Origin: Ilumatobacteraceae bacterium
GTDB taxonomy: Bacteria; Actinomycetota; Acidimicrobiia; Acidimicrobiales; Ilumatobacteraceae
Reading direction: 5' to 3'
Assembly (NCBI GenBank): GCA_022843125.1
Contig: JALHOG010000011.1
Coordinates: 28,645 to 92,644 of the forward strand
DNA length: 64,000 bases
How positions within the stretch are numbered: position 1 is the stretch's first letter; each line of letters begins with the position of its first letter. The notes beneath the pieces are model-generated. The model was not told the DNA's origin and did not search any database. It was given only the letters and a program-made list of their open reading frames with translations. Shown piece after piece: positions 1 to 9,099 of this stretch. Position numbers and translations under genes: made by a program.

Positions 1-1
1 G

Positions 2-496
2 CGCAGGGTGTTCGCGGCGGCCGCGCTCGCCGCCGTTGCCCTCGTCGGCGCAGTGGCGTGTTCGGGAGACGACGACGGCGGTCCGGAACCGCGTGCCGAT
101 CTGATCTCGCCGGCGCTCGAGGCTGTCGCCGCGGCTCGTGACGGCGCACCGGAGCTCCTCGAGGTGTCTGCCACGCTGGAGCACGTCGACGTGATCGTGC
201 GCGACACCGAAGGGACCGGGGTGCTCTACCGGTACGACGACGACGGCCTCACCGGCCCGGTCGAACCGCGCGACGACCTGCGTGAGTCGTTCACCCCAGC
301 CGACGTCACGATCGATCCGGAACGGGTCTTCGTCGGCATCCGCTCCGAGCTCGACCGCGCGACCATCATCGATCTCGCGGTCCGTCGCGAGGGTGGTGTC
401 GTCGTGATCGATGCCACGGTGGCCAGCGAGGCCGGTGGGATCATCCTGGTGCTGCTCGGCCCGGAGGGCGCGATCCTCGGCACGCAAGCCGTCTGA
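2..496 (+). CDS. putative lipoprotein, 5' end outside window
   Basis: The frame is open to the left edge (two Arg codons precede a possible GTG at 8), so the true start is probably upstream and the gene is partial. The N-terminus is an Ala/Val-rich hydrophobic segment ending in AVAC followed by an acidic stretch, which looks like a lipoprotein signal with a somewhat weak lipobox (Ala at -3). The remaining ~140 residues are a small soluble domain rich in beta-strand-like Val/Ile/Asp patterns and I recognise no family. It probably sits on the outer face of the membrane. It lies 70 bp before ftsK on the same strand; no functional link is implied. Confidence 0.6.
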   Translation, partial: RRVFAAAALAAVALVGAVACSGDDDGGPEPRADLISPALEAVAAARDGAPELLEVSATLEHVDVIVRDTEGTGVLYRYDDDGLTGPVEPRDDLRESFTPADVTIDPERVFVGIRSELDRATIIDLAVRREGGVVVIDATVASEAGGIILVLLGPEGAILGTQAV

Positions 497-567
497 GCAG
501 TCGTAGCGCCGCGGAGCGCGCGATTGACCCGTTCGGCGCGTCGAACGTTGGTACGGTGGATCGAACG

Positions 568-3144
568 ATGAGCACCTGGGGAGCTTCGAAGAAGCCGCGC
601 GGTCAGACGTCCGGTCAGACGCGTGGAGGCCAGCGCCCGCAGGTACGCGGCCCGAAGTCCGGACCTGCCTCGACCCAGCGGGCCAAAGCGGCCACCGGGG
701 GAGCGGTTCGCGATCTCACGCCGCCGGGGATGCGCCGTCGCGACACCGCCCAGACCGAGTTGCGCCAGGCGGTCGCCGGCCGCGAGCACGAGTTCGCCGG
801 GATCGCCATGATCGTCGTCGGTGCCCTGATCGGGCTCGGGATCTACGTCGATCTGGCCGGTCCGCTCGGCCGTGCGGTCGAGACGTTCATCGGGTGGTTC
901 CTCGGGCTCGGACGGTACGTGCTCCCGATCGTGTTGGTCTCAGCCGGGATCGCCCTGGTCAAGAAGGGTCAGTCGTCGAGCCCGGTGCGGCTCGGTATCG
1001 GCTGGGGGATGATCGGCGCCGCCGTGCTGGGGTTCTTGCACGTCGTGCGCGACCCGGCATCGTTCACCGACCTCGACGGCCTCGGCGATGCGGGTGGCTG
1101 GGTCGGCGCCGTGATCGGCGAGCCGCTCGAAGCGCTCGTCGCCACGGTCGGAGCCGTCGTCGTGCTGATCGCCCTGCTCGTCGGCGGCGCCCTGCTGATC
1201 ACGCAGACGTCGGTGCGCACGATGGCGATGCACACCGGCCGCGGCGTCGGCGCCGTAGCGAAGCCGCTCGGCCTGGCCACCCGGCGCGCCCTGTCCGACC
1301 TGTCGACGCTCAGCAGCGAGCGCGGCGATCGTCCAGACGCAGATCGCAGCCGTGAGCCCCGGGCCGGCCGCGGCAAGCGGCGCCACAGCGGCGCGACCGG
1401 ACGCGTCGCCGGCGAACCCCTCGCTCCATCGCTGTACGACGGCGCGGCCGACGACGACGCGCTCTACGAGAGCGGCCCGACCGGAGCGCCCGCGGCAGCA
1501 CCCGCCGAGGCGAAGCGGCGCAAGAAGCCCGCCGCCAAGACCACCGACCAGTCCGCGTTGCCGATCGACGGCAAGCGGATCGGCGAGTGGGTGCTGCCGC
1601 CGATCAGCCACCTCAAGCAGGCCGGGCAGCAGGCCGTCAACATGGTCGAGATCGAGGCGCGCGGCCGAACGCTGCAGGAGTCGCTCGCATCGCACGGCGT
1701 CGACACGCAACTGGTCGGCATGACCGTCGGCCCCACGGTCACCCGGTATGAGCTCGAGCTCGGTGCCGGCGTCAAGGTGGCCCGCGTCACGAGCCTCCAG
1801 AAGGACATCGCGTATGCGATGGCGGCGGTCGACGTCCGCATCCTCGCCCCGATTCCCGGCCGGTCGGCGATCGGCGTCGAGGTACCGAACCATCAGCGCC
1901 AGCTCGTCGCGCTCGGCGATCTGATGGTGTCGCCCGAGGCGGTCCAGGCCACCCATCCGCTCGAGGTCGCCGTCGGGAAGGACATCGCCGGGCGGGCTGT
2001 GTTCCTCGATCTCTCCACCACACCGCACCTGCTGATCGCGGGCGCCACCGGCGCCGGCAAGTCGAGCGGCATCAACTGCATCATCACGTCGCTGCTGATG
2101 CGCACCACACCCGACCAGGTGCGCCTGATCCTCATCGACCCCAAGCAGGTCGAGATGGGGCAGTACCAGCGCCTGCCGCACCTGCTCACCCAGCCCGTCA
2201 CCAACCCGAAGAAGGCAGCGAACGCGCTCGGCTGGGCGGTCAAGGAGATGGAGCGGCGCTACGACGTCCTGTCCGAGGTCGGGTTCCGCGACATCGGCGG
2301 CTACAACGCCGCGGTCGCGAAGAACGAGATCGAGCCGCCACCCGGCGTGCCCGCCGACCAGTCGCCGTACGAGCACATGCCGTACATCGTGGTCGTGGTC
2401 GACGAGCTCAACGACCTGATGATGGTCGCTGCACGCGACGTCGAGGAGTCGATCACCCGCATCGCCCAGAAGGCGCGTGCGGTCGGCATCCACCTGATCG
2501 TCGCCACCCAGCGGCCGTCGGTGAACGTGATCACCGGTGTGATCAAGGCCAACATCCCTGCCCGGATGGCGTTCGCCGTGTCGTCGCTCACCGATTCTCG
2601 CGTGATCCTCGATCAGCCCGGCGCCGAGAAGCTCGTCGGCAAGGGCGACATGCTGCTGCTGCCGGGCAACACCTCGGTGCCGAGCCGCATCCAGGGTTCG
2701 TGGGTGAGCGAGGAGGAGGTACGCAAGGTCGTCGCGCACTGGCGCAAGCAGGCGCCCGAACCGGTCTACTCCACCAACGTCGAAGGGGATGACGAGCCGG
2801 GTGGTTCGGCGGGCCGGATGGCACCGATGCCGGGCACCGGGCCGGGCCAGGGTTCGTTCGGCTTGGCGCTCGACGTCACGTCCGACGCGAACGCGTTCTC
2901 CGCCGGCGACGACGACGAGGACCGTGTGATGATGCGCCAGGCGATGGAGCACGTGGTGCGCAGCCAGCTCGGCTCGACCTCGATGCTGCAGCGCAAGCTC
3001 AAGATCGGTTTCGCTCGTGCCGGTCGCATCATGGACCTGCTCGAGCAGCGCGGTGTGGTCGGCCCGAGTGAGGGGTCGAAGGCGCGTGAGGTGCTCATGA
3101 CCGTGGAGGAGTTCGAACTCCTCCAGCAGAACGGTCAGCTCTGA
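568..3144 (+). CDS. ftsK: DNA translocase FtsK/SpoIIIE
   Basis: Septal ATP-driven DNA pump that moves chromosome termini during division. About 858 aa. The N-terminal ~75 residues are basic; four hydrophobic helices follow (about residues 75-215), then a charged Ala/Pro linker. The motor has Walker A GATGAGKSS (about residue 495) and Walker B YIVVVVDELND (about residue 610). The C-terminal winged-helix gamma domain (about 785-845) contains STSMLQRKLKIGFARAGRIM, the KOPS-reading module. I chose ATG 568 over GTG 556 because a TANNNT -10 hexamer (TACGGT, 552-557) overlaps the GTG. RimO, pgsA and cinA, frequent FtsK neighbours in actinobacteria, lie 8.7 kb downstream. Confidence 0.95.
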   Translation: MSTWGASKKPRGQTSGQTRGGQRPQVRGPKSGPASTQRAKAATGGAVRDLTPPGMRRRDTAQTELRQAVAGREHEFAGIAMIVVGALIGLGIYVDLAGPLGRAVETFIGWFLGLGRYVLPIVLVSAGIALVKKGQSSSPVRLGIGWGMIGAAVLGFLHVVRDPASFTDLDGLGDAGGWVGAVIGEPLEALVATVGAVVVLIALLVGGALLITQTSVRTMAMHTGRGVGAVAKPLGLATRRALSDLSTLSSERGDRPDADRSREPRAGRGKRRHSGATGRVAGEPLAPSLYDGAADDDALYESGPTGAPAAAPAEAKRRKKPAAKTTDQSALPIDGKRIGEWVLPPISHLKQAGQQAVNMVEIEARGRTLQESLASHGVDTQLVGMTVGPTVTRYELELGAGVKVARVTSLQKDIAYAMAAVDVRILAPIPGRSAIGVEVPNHQRQLVALGDLMVSPEAVQATHPLEVAVGKDIAGRAVFLDLSTTPHLLIAGATGAGKSSGINCIITSLLMRTTPDQVRLILIDPKQVEMGQYQRLPHLLTQPVTNPKKAANALGWAVKEMERRYDVLSEVGFRDIGGYNAAVAKNEIEPPPGVPADQSPYEHMPYIVVVVDELNDLMMVAARDVEESITRIAQKARAVGIHLIVATQRPSVNVITGVIKANIPARMAFAVSSLTDSRVILDQPGAEKLVGKGDMLLLPGNTSVPSRIQGSWVSEEEVRKVVAHWRKQAPEPVYSTNVEGDDEPGGSAGRMAPMPGTGPGQGSFGLALDVTSDANAFSAGDDDEDRVMMRQAMEHVVRSQLGSTSMLQRKLKIGFARAGRIMDLLEQRGVVGPSEGSKAREVLMTVEEFELLQQNGQL

Positions 3145-3183
3145 CGCCAACCGGCAGGGCCGCGCACCTAGCATCCCGGGATC

Positions 3184-5001
3184 ATGCGTCGCTCTCGATC
3201 GTTCTCGTTCGTCGTCGGTCTCGCGCTCGTCGCAGCTGCCTGCTCCTCCGGCGACGGTGAGGTCTCGGAGGTGTCTGCCGTGCCCGACTCGGCCGCCGCC
3301 ACGTCCACGCCAGCCACGACGGCCGGACCGACCGCTTCCACGGAGCCTGCCCCTGACGCCACACTTGCGCCAACCACCACTGACGCGCCGGTCGAACCGT
3401 CGGACGGTGGGCTCGAGTGGGCGCCGTGTGACGATCAGATCGCGCAGCTCGCGCCCACCGAGTGCGCGACGTTGGAGGTACCCCGCGACCACACCGATCC
3501 CGACGGTCCGCAGCTCGACATCGCCGTCGCCCGGATCGACTCTGCGAGCGACGCCGACCAGATCGGCTCGCTCGTGATCAACCCCGGTGGTCCTGGCGGG
3601 TCGGGCGTCGAGTACCTGGTCCAGGCTGCCCTCAGCATTCCCGTCGAGGTGCAGGAGCGCTTCGACATCGTCAGCTTCGACCCGCGCGGGGTCGGGGCGA
3701 GCACGTCGGTCGAATGTGACATTCCGCTCGACGACGAGGTGGCACTGCTCGACGAGGGCGACGACGCCGGCTGGGCCGCCCTCGTGGCCGAGGCCGAGGA
3801 GCTGCTCGACACCTGCACGCCCGAGTCGGTCGACCTGATGCCGTGGGTGGGCACCAACAACGCTGCCCGCGATCTCGACCTCCTGCGCGCGGCGCTCGGC
3901 GATGAACAGCTCACCTACATCGGATACTCGTACGGCACCCAGCTCGGCACCGCGTACGCCGAACTGTTCCCCGATCGGGTGCGGGCGCTCGTGCTCGATG
4001 GCGCGGTCACGCCGTCCACCGACATGACCGACGTGAACGGCCAGCAGGCAGTTGGGTTCGATCGCGCGCTCCAGCGCTTCGCCGCGGCGTGCGACGCCGA
4101 CGACGACTGTCTGCTGCAGGAGCTCGGTCCCACGCTCGACGTCATCGCCGGCCTCCGCGACGAGATCGCCGAGATCGGTTCGTTCCCGGTGACGGAACCC
4201 GGCCGCCAGCTCACCCTGGGCGAACTCGACCTCGCGATCGCTGCCGCCCTCTACAGCCAGGACGCGTGGACGTACCTCGCCCAGGCGCTCTACGTGGCCG
4301 AGGTCGAGCAAGACGGCACGATCCTGCAGGTGCTGACCGACAGCTACCTCGGACGGCAGGGCGACGGCACGTACTCGAATCAGACCGAGGCGAATGCCGC
4401 GATCAACTGTGCCGACCAGGCAGACCGCCCAGCGCCCGACGACGTCCGGACCGAGACCGAGACCGCAGCCGCACAGTCGGAGTTCTTCGACAGCTTCCTG
4501 CGTGCGTCGACAGGCTGCATCGGGTTCCCCGAGTCAGCCGAACCGTTCGTTCCCGGCCAGGGTGAGGGCGCCCCGACCATCCTCGTGATCGGCACCACCG
4601 GCGATCCGGCGACGCCGTACGAATGGGCGGTCGAGCTCACCGACTTCCTCGCCGACGCTGTGCTCTACACCGTGGAGGGCGACGGCCACACCGCCTACGG
4701 CAGCATCGACTGCGTCGCCGACGCAGTCAACGCGTACCTGATCGACCTCGAGATTCCGGTCGAGCGCTCCTGCCAGGACGACGCCGACACGAACGTGTTC
4801 CAGCCCGCCGGCGAGAGCGAGGCCGAGCAGATCATCACCTACCTCGACTGCCTCCGCGAGAACGGGCTCGAGGTGCCCGAGGTGGGCGTCGGCGATCTGC
4901 TCACCGACCGGTTCACCGACGAGATCCTTCCGCTGTTCGACCCGTCGAACCCCGACTTCGTCACGGCAGCGGGCGCATGCCTCGACGCGGCGCCGGTCTG
5001 A
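3184..5001 (+). CDS. secreted alpha/beta-hydrolase, tripeptidyl-aminopeptidase-like lipoprotein
   Basis: 605 aa exported serine hydrolase of the SlpD/TAP peptidase type, expected to trim N-terminal peptides outside the cell. The signal region ends in VAAAC (Cys about 20), followed by a long Thr/Ala/Pro linker, suggesting a lipoprotein tethered by a flexible stalk. An oxyanion-type motif NPGGPGGSG, the nucleophile elbow GYSYG (Ser 249), TTGDPATP (Asp) and EGDGHTAYG (His) give a full catalytic triad; the last two lie in a C-terminal TAP-like domain. A further ~100 residues after the His are unassigned. TAGCAT at 3169-3174 sits 9 nt before the ATG, consistent with a promoter and near-leaderless mRNA. 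Substrate is unknown. Confidence 0.85.
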   Translation: MRRSRSFSFVVGLALVAAACSSGDGEVSEVSAVPDSAAATSTPATTAGPTASTEPAPDATLAPTTTDAPVEPSDGGLEWAPCDDQIAQLAPTECATLEVPRDHTDPDGPQLDIAVARIDSASDADQIGSLVINPGGPGGSGVEYLVQAALSIPVEVQERFDIVSFDPRGVGASTSVECDIPLDDEVALLDEGDDAGWAALVAEAEELLDTCTPESVDLMPWVGTNNAARDLDLLRAALGDEQLTYIGYSYGTQLGTAYAELFPDRVRALVLDGAVTPSTDMTDVNGQQAVGFDRALQRFAAACDADDDCLLQELGPTLDVIAGLRDEIAEIGSFPVTEPGRQLTLGELDLAIAAALYSQDAWTYLAQALYVAEVEQDGTILQVLTDSYLGRQGDGTYSNQTEANAAINCADQADRPAPDDVRTETETAAAQSEFFDSFLRASTGCIGFPESAEPFVPGQGEGAPTILVIGTTGDPATPYEWAVELTDFLADAVLYTVEGDGHTAYGSIDCVADAVNAYLIDLEIPVERSCQDDADTNVFQPAGESEAEQIITYLDCLRENGLEVPEVGVGDLLTDRFTDEILPLFDPSNPDFVTAAGACLDAAPV

Positions 5002-5013
5002 TCCCGACGGCGC

Positions 5014-6261
5014 TCACAGCAGCTCGCTGGCTGCGTGGATCACGAGCCCGGCGAGACCGCCCACCAACGTGCCGTTGATGCGGATGAACTGCAGGTCGCG
5101 ACCCACCTGGAGTTCCATCTTGCGGGCGGTCGCGTCGCCGTCCCACTGCTCGACGGTGTTGGCGATCAGGTCGCTGACCTCACTGCGATAGTGGTCGATC
5201 ACATAGGCGACCGTGCGCTCGACCCACGAGTCGACCTTGCGCTGCAGCTCGGGCTCGTCGGCCAGGCGCTCGCCGATCCGCTGCAGGCTCGTGGTCATCC
5301 GGTCGCGCAGCTCGCTGTCGGGGTCGGTGGCGGCCTCGGTGATGCCGCGCTTCATGCCGAGCCACAACGTCTCGAGCCACCTGCGCACCTCGGGGTGTTC
5401 GAGCAGCTCGCGCTTGAGGTCCTCGCCCTTGGCGAGCAGCTCCGGATCGTCCTTGAGTCGCTCGGCGAAGGCCCGCACCCGCACCTCGATCGACTGCCGC
5501 ACTTCGTGCTCGGGGTGGCCGCCGACCTCGCTCAGGAAGCGCCCGACGGCGGCGTAGATCTTGTCGAAGATGCGGTCGTCGATCGGCTCGGGCACCCACC
5601 ACGGCGACTCATGATCGAGGCGCTGACGGAACGTGTGGCGGTTGTCGTCGAGAAACCCGTGCAGACCGATCAGGACGGCGTCGAGGAGCCGCTGGTGGTG
5701 GCCGCCCTCGATGCTGAGGTCGATCGCCTTCCCGACCAGCGGGGCGACCGGGGTGGCGTCGACGCGGTGGCGCACGATGCGTTCGAGGCCGTCCTGGACC
5801 TCCTTGTCGTCGAGCACCTCCAAGGTGCCGGCGAGGGCGTCGCCCAAGCCCTCGCTGGCGCGGCGGGCGTTGGCCGGTTGGCTCAGCCAGTGCCCGAGCC
5901 GGCGGCCGACACCCGCTTGTGCGAGACGCTGGGAGAGCACCTCCTGGGTGAGGAAGTTGCCCTCGACGAAATCGCCGAGGCTGCGGCCGATCTGGTCCTT
6001 GCGGCGCGGGATGATCGCCGTGTGGGGGATCGGGATGCCCAACGGGTGACGGAACAGCGCCGTGACGGCGAACCAGTCGGCGAGCGCGCCGACCATCGCC
6101 GCCTCCGCGAACGACTGCACGTAACCGACCCAGCCCTCGGCGCCGATGATCGTGGTCGCGACGTAGAGGGCGGCCGATGCGAGCAGGAGCGACAGCGCGA
6201 CCAACTTCATCCGCTGCAGCCCGCGCTGCTTGTCGAGGTCGGCGGGGGAGTCGGCGAGCAT
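5014..6261 (-). CDS. DUF445 family membrane protein
   Basis: 415 aa. A single hydrophobic helix near residues 20-40 is followed by the DUF445 signature GALADWFAVTALFRHPLG and IPHTAIIPRRKDQIG, then a long helical, charged middle part and a C-terminal hydrophobic helix beginning INGTLVGGLAGLVIHA. This is the usual DUF445 plan (YheB/YtxH-like, two membrane anchors). The family has no firmly established biochemical role; envelope association is the safe statement. On this strand TAGGGT (6275-6270) ends 8 nt before the ATG, supporting the start. It converges with the peptidase gene with only 12 bp between stops. Confidence 0.85.
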   Translation of the reverse strand: MLADSPADLDKQRGLQRMKLVALSLLLASAALYVATTIIGAEGWVGYVQSFAEAAMVGALADWFAVTALFRHPLGIPIPHTAIIPRRKDQIGRSLGDFVEGNFLTQEVLSQRLAQAGVGRRLGHWLSQPANARRASEGLGDALAGTLEVLDDKEVQDGLERIVRHRVDATPVAPLVGKAIDLSIEGGHHQRLLDAVLIGLHGFLDDNRHTFRQRLDHESPWWVPEPIDDRIFDKIYAAVGRFLSEVGGHPEHEVRQSIEVRVRAFAERLKDDPELLAKGEDLKRELLEHPEVRRWLETLWLGMKRGITEAATDPDSELRDRMTTSLQRIGERLADEPELQRKVDSWVERTVAYVIDHYRSEVSDLIANTVEQWDGDATARKMELQVGRDLQFIRINGTLVGGLAGLVIHAASELL

Positions 6262-6323
6262 CGGCAGCGACCCTATCCGTGTATCAGAACGGCGACCGAG
6301 CGTCCTGTGCCGGCGTGGCGGAG

Positions 6324-6590
6324 ATGATCGGGTTCATGGCGTCGGCTGCGATCGTGCTGAGTCTCACGATGCGATCGATGACGCACCTGCGGTTGGTGGG
6401 GTTGTGCGGCGCGGTGCTGTTCGTGACCTACGGCGTCCTCGCGGAGGCATGGCCCGTCGTGGTGACGAACTGTGTGACGTCGGCGGTCCATGTCAGCCGG
6501 TTGCGGGCTGCGGGTCCGGGCAATCAGGCGGGGCCGAGCAGGTCCCAGGCGTTGCCGGCGATGTCGCGGAACACGGCGACCGTGCCGTAG
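6324..6590 (+). CDS. small YgjV-like membrane protein
   Basis: About 88 aa from ATG 6324 (an in-frame GTG lies at 6315). Two or three hydrophobic segments, with LRLVGLCGAVLFVTYGVL and AWPVVVTNCVTSAVHVSRL, resemble the C-terminal half of YgjV/Imp family inner-membrane proteins. GGCGGAG just before the ATG can serve as ribosome binding site. The last 22 codons overlap, tail to tail, the end of the minus-strand VOC gene, and that portion (Arg/Ser/Pro-rich) looks unstructured. The function is unknown. The family resemblance is by eye only, and a spurious frame cannot be excluded. Confidence 0.45.
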   Translation: MIGFMASAAIVLSLTMRSMTHLRLVGLCGAVLFVTYGVLAEAWPVVVTNCVTSAVHVSRLRAAGPGNQAGPSRSQALPAMSRNTATVP

Positions 6591-7600
6591 GCCTCGTGCC
6601 GCGGCTCCTCGTCGAACCGCACGCCGTGCGCCAGCATGCGCTCGTACTGGGCGGCGAAGTCGTCGACGTGGAGGAAGAAGCCGACGCGCCCGCCGAGCTG
6701 GTCACCCAGACGCGCCTGTTGCGCCTGGCCGTCGGCCAGGGCGAGCAGGATCCCCGTCTCGGCGCCCGGCGGGCGCACCACCACCCAGCGCTTCGGGCGG
6801 CCGTCGTCGGTGGTGCTCGGCGAGTCGTCGACGAGGTCGAAGCCGAGCGCGTCGACGAAGAAGCGGATCGCCTGGTCGTAGTCGTCGACGACGATGGTGA
6901 CGAGCCCGAGCCTGGCACCGACGCGGGTGCTCGGTCGCTCACCGTGATCGCAGTTGCGGTGCGCCTCGCGCTCGTCGTGGGCGCGCTGGAGATCGTCGAG
7001 GGTCTCGCCGTCGTACTCGAACCGGTCGTCGTCGATCGGTGTGTCGACGTCGAGCTCCGTCAGCGTGGCGTGCGCGTCGACGCCGAGCGACCGCAGCTCG
7101 AGCACGCATCCGGTCGCGTCGTCGATCGTCACGGCGAGGTCGTGCTCCTTGTACGCCGGTGGCCGGAGCACGAACCGCCAGCCGCGCCGTCCGTCGACCT
7201 CGACCGGCTCGCCGTGCTGGTCGCGTGGCATGGAGTAGTCGTTCGGGTTGCGGTAGCCGACGCCGAGCTCGTGCCCGGCGACCATCCGGCGCGGGTCGCC
7301 CGGCCCGTACCACGAAATGCCGTGCGTGATCCGCTGGATCCGGCCAGGTGCTTCACGCAGGTACGTGACCCCACCGTGGTGCATCGCACGCAGTCCGAGC
7401 TCGTCCTCGATCCGGATCGACGACCGGCCTTCCACCGTGCTGCGGCGGAACCAGAACCGCACCGTCCGCTCGGACGCCGAGTGGTCGTCGGGCTCGTGAT
7501 ACCGAACGACCCCCGACGCGCAGGAGAACGTCGCCCCCTCCATCCGAGCGAGCATCTCCGCCCACGTGGGCCGTCGCCCTGCCACATCGTCACCGTCCAC
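6524..7600 (-). CDS. LolA-like domain fused to VOC (glyoxalase) domain
   Basis: 358 aa from GTG 7600. The N-terminal ~225 residues (for example GVTYLREAPGRIQRI and RFVLRPPAYKEHDLAVTIDD) look like the LolA/LppX-type lipoprotein-carrier fold but lack a signal peptide. The C-terminal ~125 residues are a VOC domain: LGLVTIVVDDYDQAIRFF, then ETGILLALAD, VGFFLHVDDF and YGTVAVFRDIAGNAWDL. The usual VOC metal ligands are not obvious, as in other members of the LGLVTIVVDDYD group, so glyoxalase activity is not implied. The start is supported by TACGGT (7613-7608) 7 nt upstream. The frame stays open to 7924, but that extension is antisense to vapB and is rejected. The combination is unusual. Confidence 0.7.
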   Translation of the reverse strand: MDGDDVAGRRPTWAEMLARMEGATFSCASGVVRYHEPDDHSASERTVRFWFRRSTVEGRSSIRIEDELGLRAMHHGGVTYLREAPGRIQRITHGISWYGPGDPRRMVAGHELGVGYRNPNDYSMPRDQHGEPVEVDGRRGWRFVLRPPAYKEHDLAVTIDDATGCVLELRSLGVDAHATLTELDVDTPIDDDRFEYDGETLDDLQRAHDEREAHRNCDHGERPSTRVGARLGLVTIVVDDYDQAIRFFVDALGFDLVDDSPSTTDDGRPKRWVVVRPPGAETGILLALADGQAQQARLGDQLGGRVGFFLHVDDFAAQYERMLAHGVRFDEEPRHEAYGTVAVFRDIAGNAWDLLGPA

Positions 7601-7678
7601 GAGGCGCACCGTACGCGACCGCGGTGCCGCCGGCGACCTGGAGCAGCTTGTTGCTGTGGCGTCGTCGGGCGTGATGTA

Positions 7679-7692
7679 TATGATCGATGTAT
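7679..7692 (+). promoter_or_regulatory. vapB leaderless promoter with repeated GATGTAT
   Basis: TATGAT at 7679-7684 ends 6 nt before the vapB ATG (7691), the geometry of a leaderless -10 element. GATGTAT occurs at 7673-7679 and again at 7686-7692, overlapping the -10 box and the start codon, 13 bp apart. VapB proteins usually bind such paired sites to autorepress, so this may be the operator. No good -35 was seen. Confidence 0.4.
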
Positions 7693-7909
7693 GTCCTCGA
7701 CGCGGACCCAGATCTACCTCACCGACGAGCAACGGCGTCGGATCGATCGTGTCGCCGCAGCGACGGGCATGACCATGGCCGAGGTCGTTCGGCGCGCTGT
7801 CGACGACTACCTCGACGACGAGCCGGACCCCGAGCGTGCGCTCGCCGCCACGTTCGGTTCGGCCCCCGACGCCGACGTCCCCGATCGCAGTACCTGGCAG
7901 CGTGGCTGA
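7691..7909 (+). CDS. vapB: VapB-type ribbon-helix-helix antitoxin
   Basis: 72 aa. The N-terminus RTQIYLTDEQRRRIDRVA is a ribbon-helix-helix strand and first helix; GMTMAEVVRRAVDDYL completes the DNA-binding fold. The C-terminal ~20 residues (acidic, ending DVPDRSTWQRG) are the expected toxin-binding tail. Its stop overlaps the vapC GTG by 8 nt, so the two are translationally coupled. It should bind and neutralise the VapC nuclease and repress its own promoter. The start is fixed by the -10 box 6 nt upstream. Confidence 0.85.
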   Translation: MSSTRTQIYLTDEQRRRIDRVAAATGMTMAEVVRRAVDDYLDDEPDPERALAATFGSAPDADVPDRSTWQRG

Positions 7910-8249
7910 CCTGCTCGTCGACACCGACGTCTTCGTCGACCACCTCCGTGGCGCGCACGAACTGCGGGCGAAGGGCCATCGCCTCCACTACTCGGTGGTC
8001 ACCCGTGCCGAGCTGTTCGCCGGGAGCACCGCCACCGACCTGTCGACCCAAGTGCTCGCTCCGTTCCGCGAGGTCGACGTGACTCGAGCGATCGCCGAAC
8101 GCGCCGGCAGGATCGTCCGTGAGTTCGGGTCCAGACTCCCCGATGCGCTGATCGCTGCGACCGCGCTCGAACATGGCCTCGCTCTCGTCACCCGGAACCG
8201 CAAGGACTTCGATCCGATCCGAGGCATCCGCATCAGAGCACTCCGCTGA
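7902..8249 (+). CDS. vapC: VapC-type PIN-domain toxin ribonuclease
   Basis: 115 aa PIN-domain protein starting at GTG 7902 inside the antitoxin stop. The acidic catalytic set is visible: Asp7 in LLVDTDVFVDHL, Glu37 in TRAELFAGS, Asp81 in LPDALIAATALEHG and an Asn/Asp cluster NRKDF near residue 99-102. Such proteins cut RNA (tRNA or rRNA) in a Mg-dependent way when released from VapB. Length is slightly short but typical for compact actinobacterial VapCs. The pair is likely a horizontally mobile module; no flanking repeats were seen. Confidence 0.88.
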   Translation: MADLLVDTDVFVDHLRGAHELRAKGHRLHYSVVTRAELFAGSTATDLSTQVLAPFREVDVTRAIAERAGRIVREFGSRLPDALIAATALEHGLALVTRNRKDFDPIRGIRIRALR

Positions 8250-8635
8250 GCGTGCGCACACAGCCGTGGCGATCCCAAGGGAGACTGTTCCAGCCCATCG
8301 CTGGACAGCAAGAACTGTTCCCGACACCGCTCCGGGTGTTGGCTACGGCAGGCGATCCGACCTGAACAGATTGGACTCGCGATCGCTGTGCCACGTTGCC
8401 CGGCAGGACAGCTAGTGCGAGGAGCAAGGTCAGCCGTTGCGTCAGGGCGCTGACCTGTGCCCGTCTGAGGCCGACCCAGTCGGCGGCGGTCGTAAGGGCG
8501 TTCGCCGCGGGGCTGGTGGCGGTCGGAGGGGTGGCTTGGCGGGGTGAATCTGCCCGCAGCAGGACGACAGCAGAGTCGAGTCACGCTGAAGGGTGCGCAC
8601 CACGACAGTCACGTTCGCCGTGGGAGACTGCTTGC
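8250..8635. other. intergenic region without a supported gene
   Basis: 386 bp between vapC and the next gene. Frames across it are short or low-complexity and have no recognisable domain. The only structure noted is the stem-loop at 8321-8342. Confidence 0.5.
8321..8342 (+). terminator. possible weak stem-loop terminator after vapBC
   Basis: CCGACACC at 8321-8328 pairs with GGTGTTGG at 8335-8342 (one G-T pair) around a six-base loop. There is no following T-run, so intrinsic termination is uncertain. It lies 72 bp after the vapC stop. Confidence 0.25.
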
Positions 8636-9085
8636 ATGTCGATCAGCATCAGCGGTGTTGCCACGGCGGCGCCACGACGTGGCCGACGGGCTCGACTGGT
8701 CGTGGGCGCCGTTCTGGTCCTGCTGCTGGGCGCCGGCTTTGCTGCCACGCAGCTCATCCATCGGACCGAAGTGCTCGGCGTAGCTCGCGTGGAAGCGGGC
8801 TCCGACGACGAGACTCTGACTGTCATCGCCAGTCACAACGACTGCACCAACGACCCGACGGCGCGGATCGTTCACCAAACGTCAGATGCGGTCACCGTAC
8901 GGGCGGAGCGACGGCGCGGTTTCCCTGCCGACGCGTGCGACGACGTCGGCGCGCAGACGCCATTCCGGCTCGTGTTGACCGAACCGCTCGGCGAACGCAC
9001 GATTGTCGTTGAGGCCCCGTACGGCCCGAACGAGTGTGTGGTCGACGGTGTCGCGAGCGTGCGGTGCGTCACGATCGGTCCGTGA
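8636..9085 (+). CDS. small membrane-anchored hypothetical protein
   Basis: 149 aa from ATG 8636, chosen because the longer in-frame extension upstream is basic and low-complexity and GGGAG lies about 10 nt before this ATG. A short cytoplasmic tail (APRRGRRAR) precedes one transmembrane helix (about residues 22-40), then an outward domain of ~105 residues with four Cys (NDCTN, DACDD, NECVV, VRCV) that could form two disulfides. I recognise no family. It stands alone. Confidence 0.5.
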   Translation: MSISISGVATAAPRRGRRARLVVGAVLVLLLGAGFAATQLIHRTEVLGVARVEAGSDDETLTVIASHNDCTNDPTARIVHQTSDAVTVRAERRRGFPADACDDVGAQTPFRLVLTEPLGERTIVVEAPYGPNECVVDGVASVRCVTIGP

Positions 9086-9099
9086 CCCCATGACGCCAG

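Noticed and set aside
940..4311. Very long open frame on the minus strand (over 1,100 codons)
   Set aside because: It is antisense to ftsK and the peptidase gene, both of which have clear family motifs. Its translation is Arg/His/Gly/Asp-rich with no domain, as expected from third-position GC bias.
6230..7690. Long plus-strand open frame reading into vapB
   Set aside because: Only the part from 7691 encodes a recognisable protein (VapB). The rest is the shadow of the VOC fusion gene.
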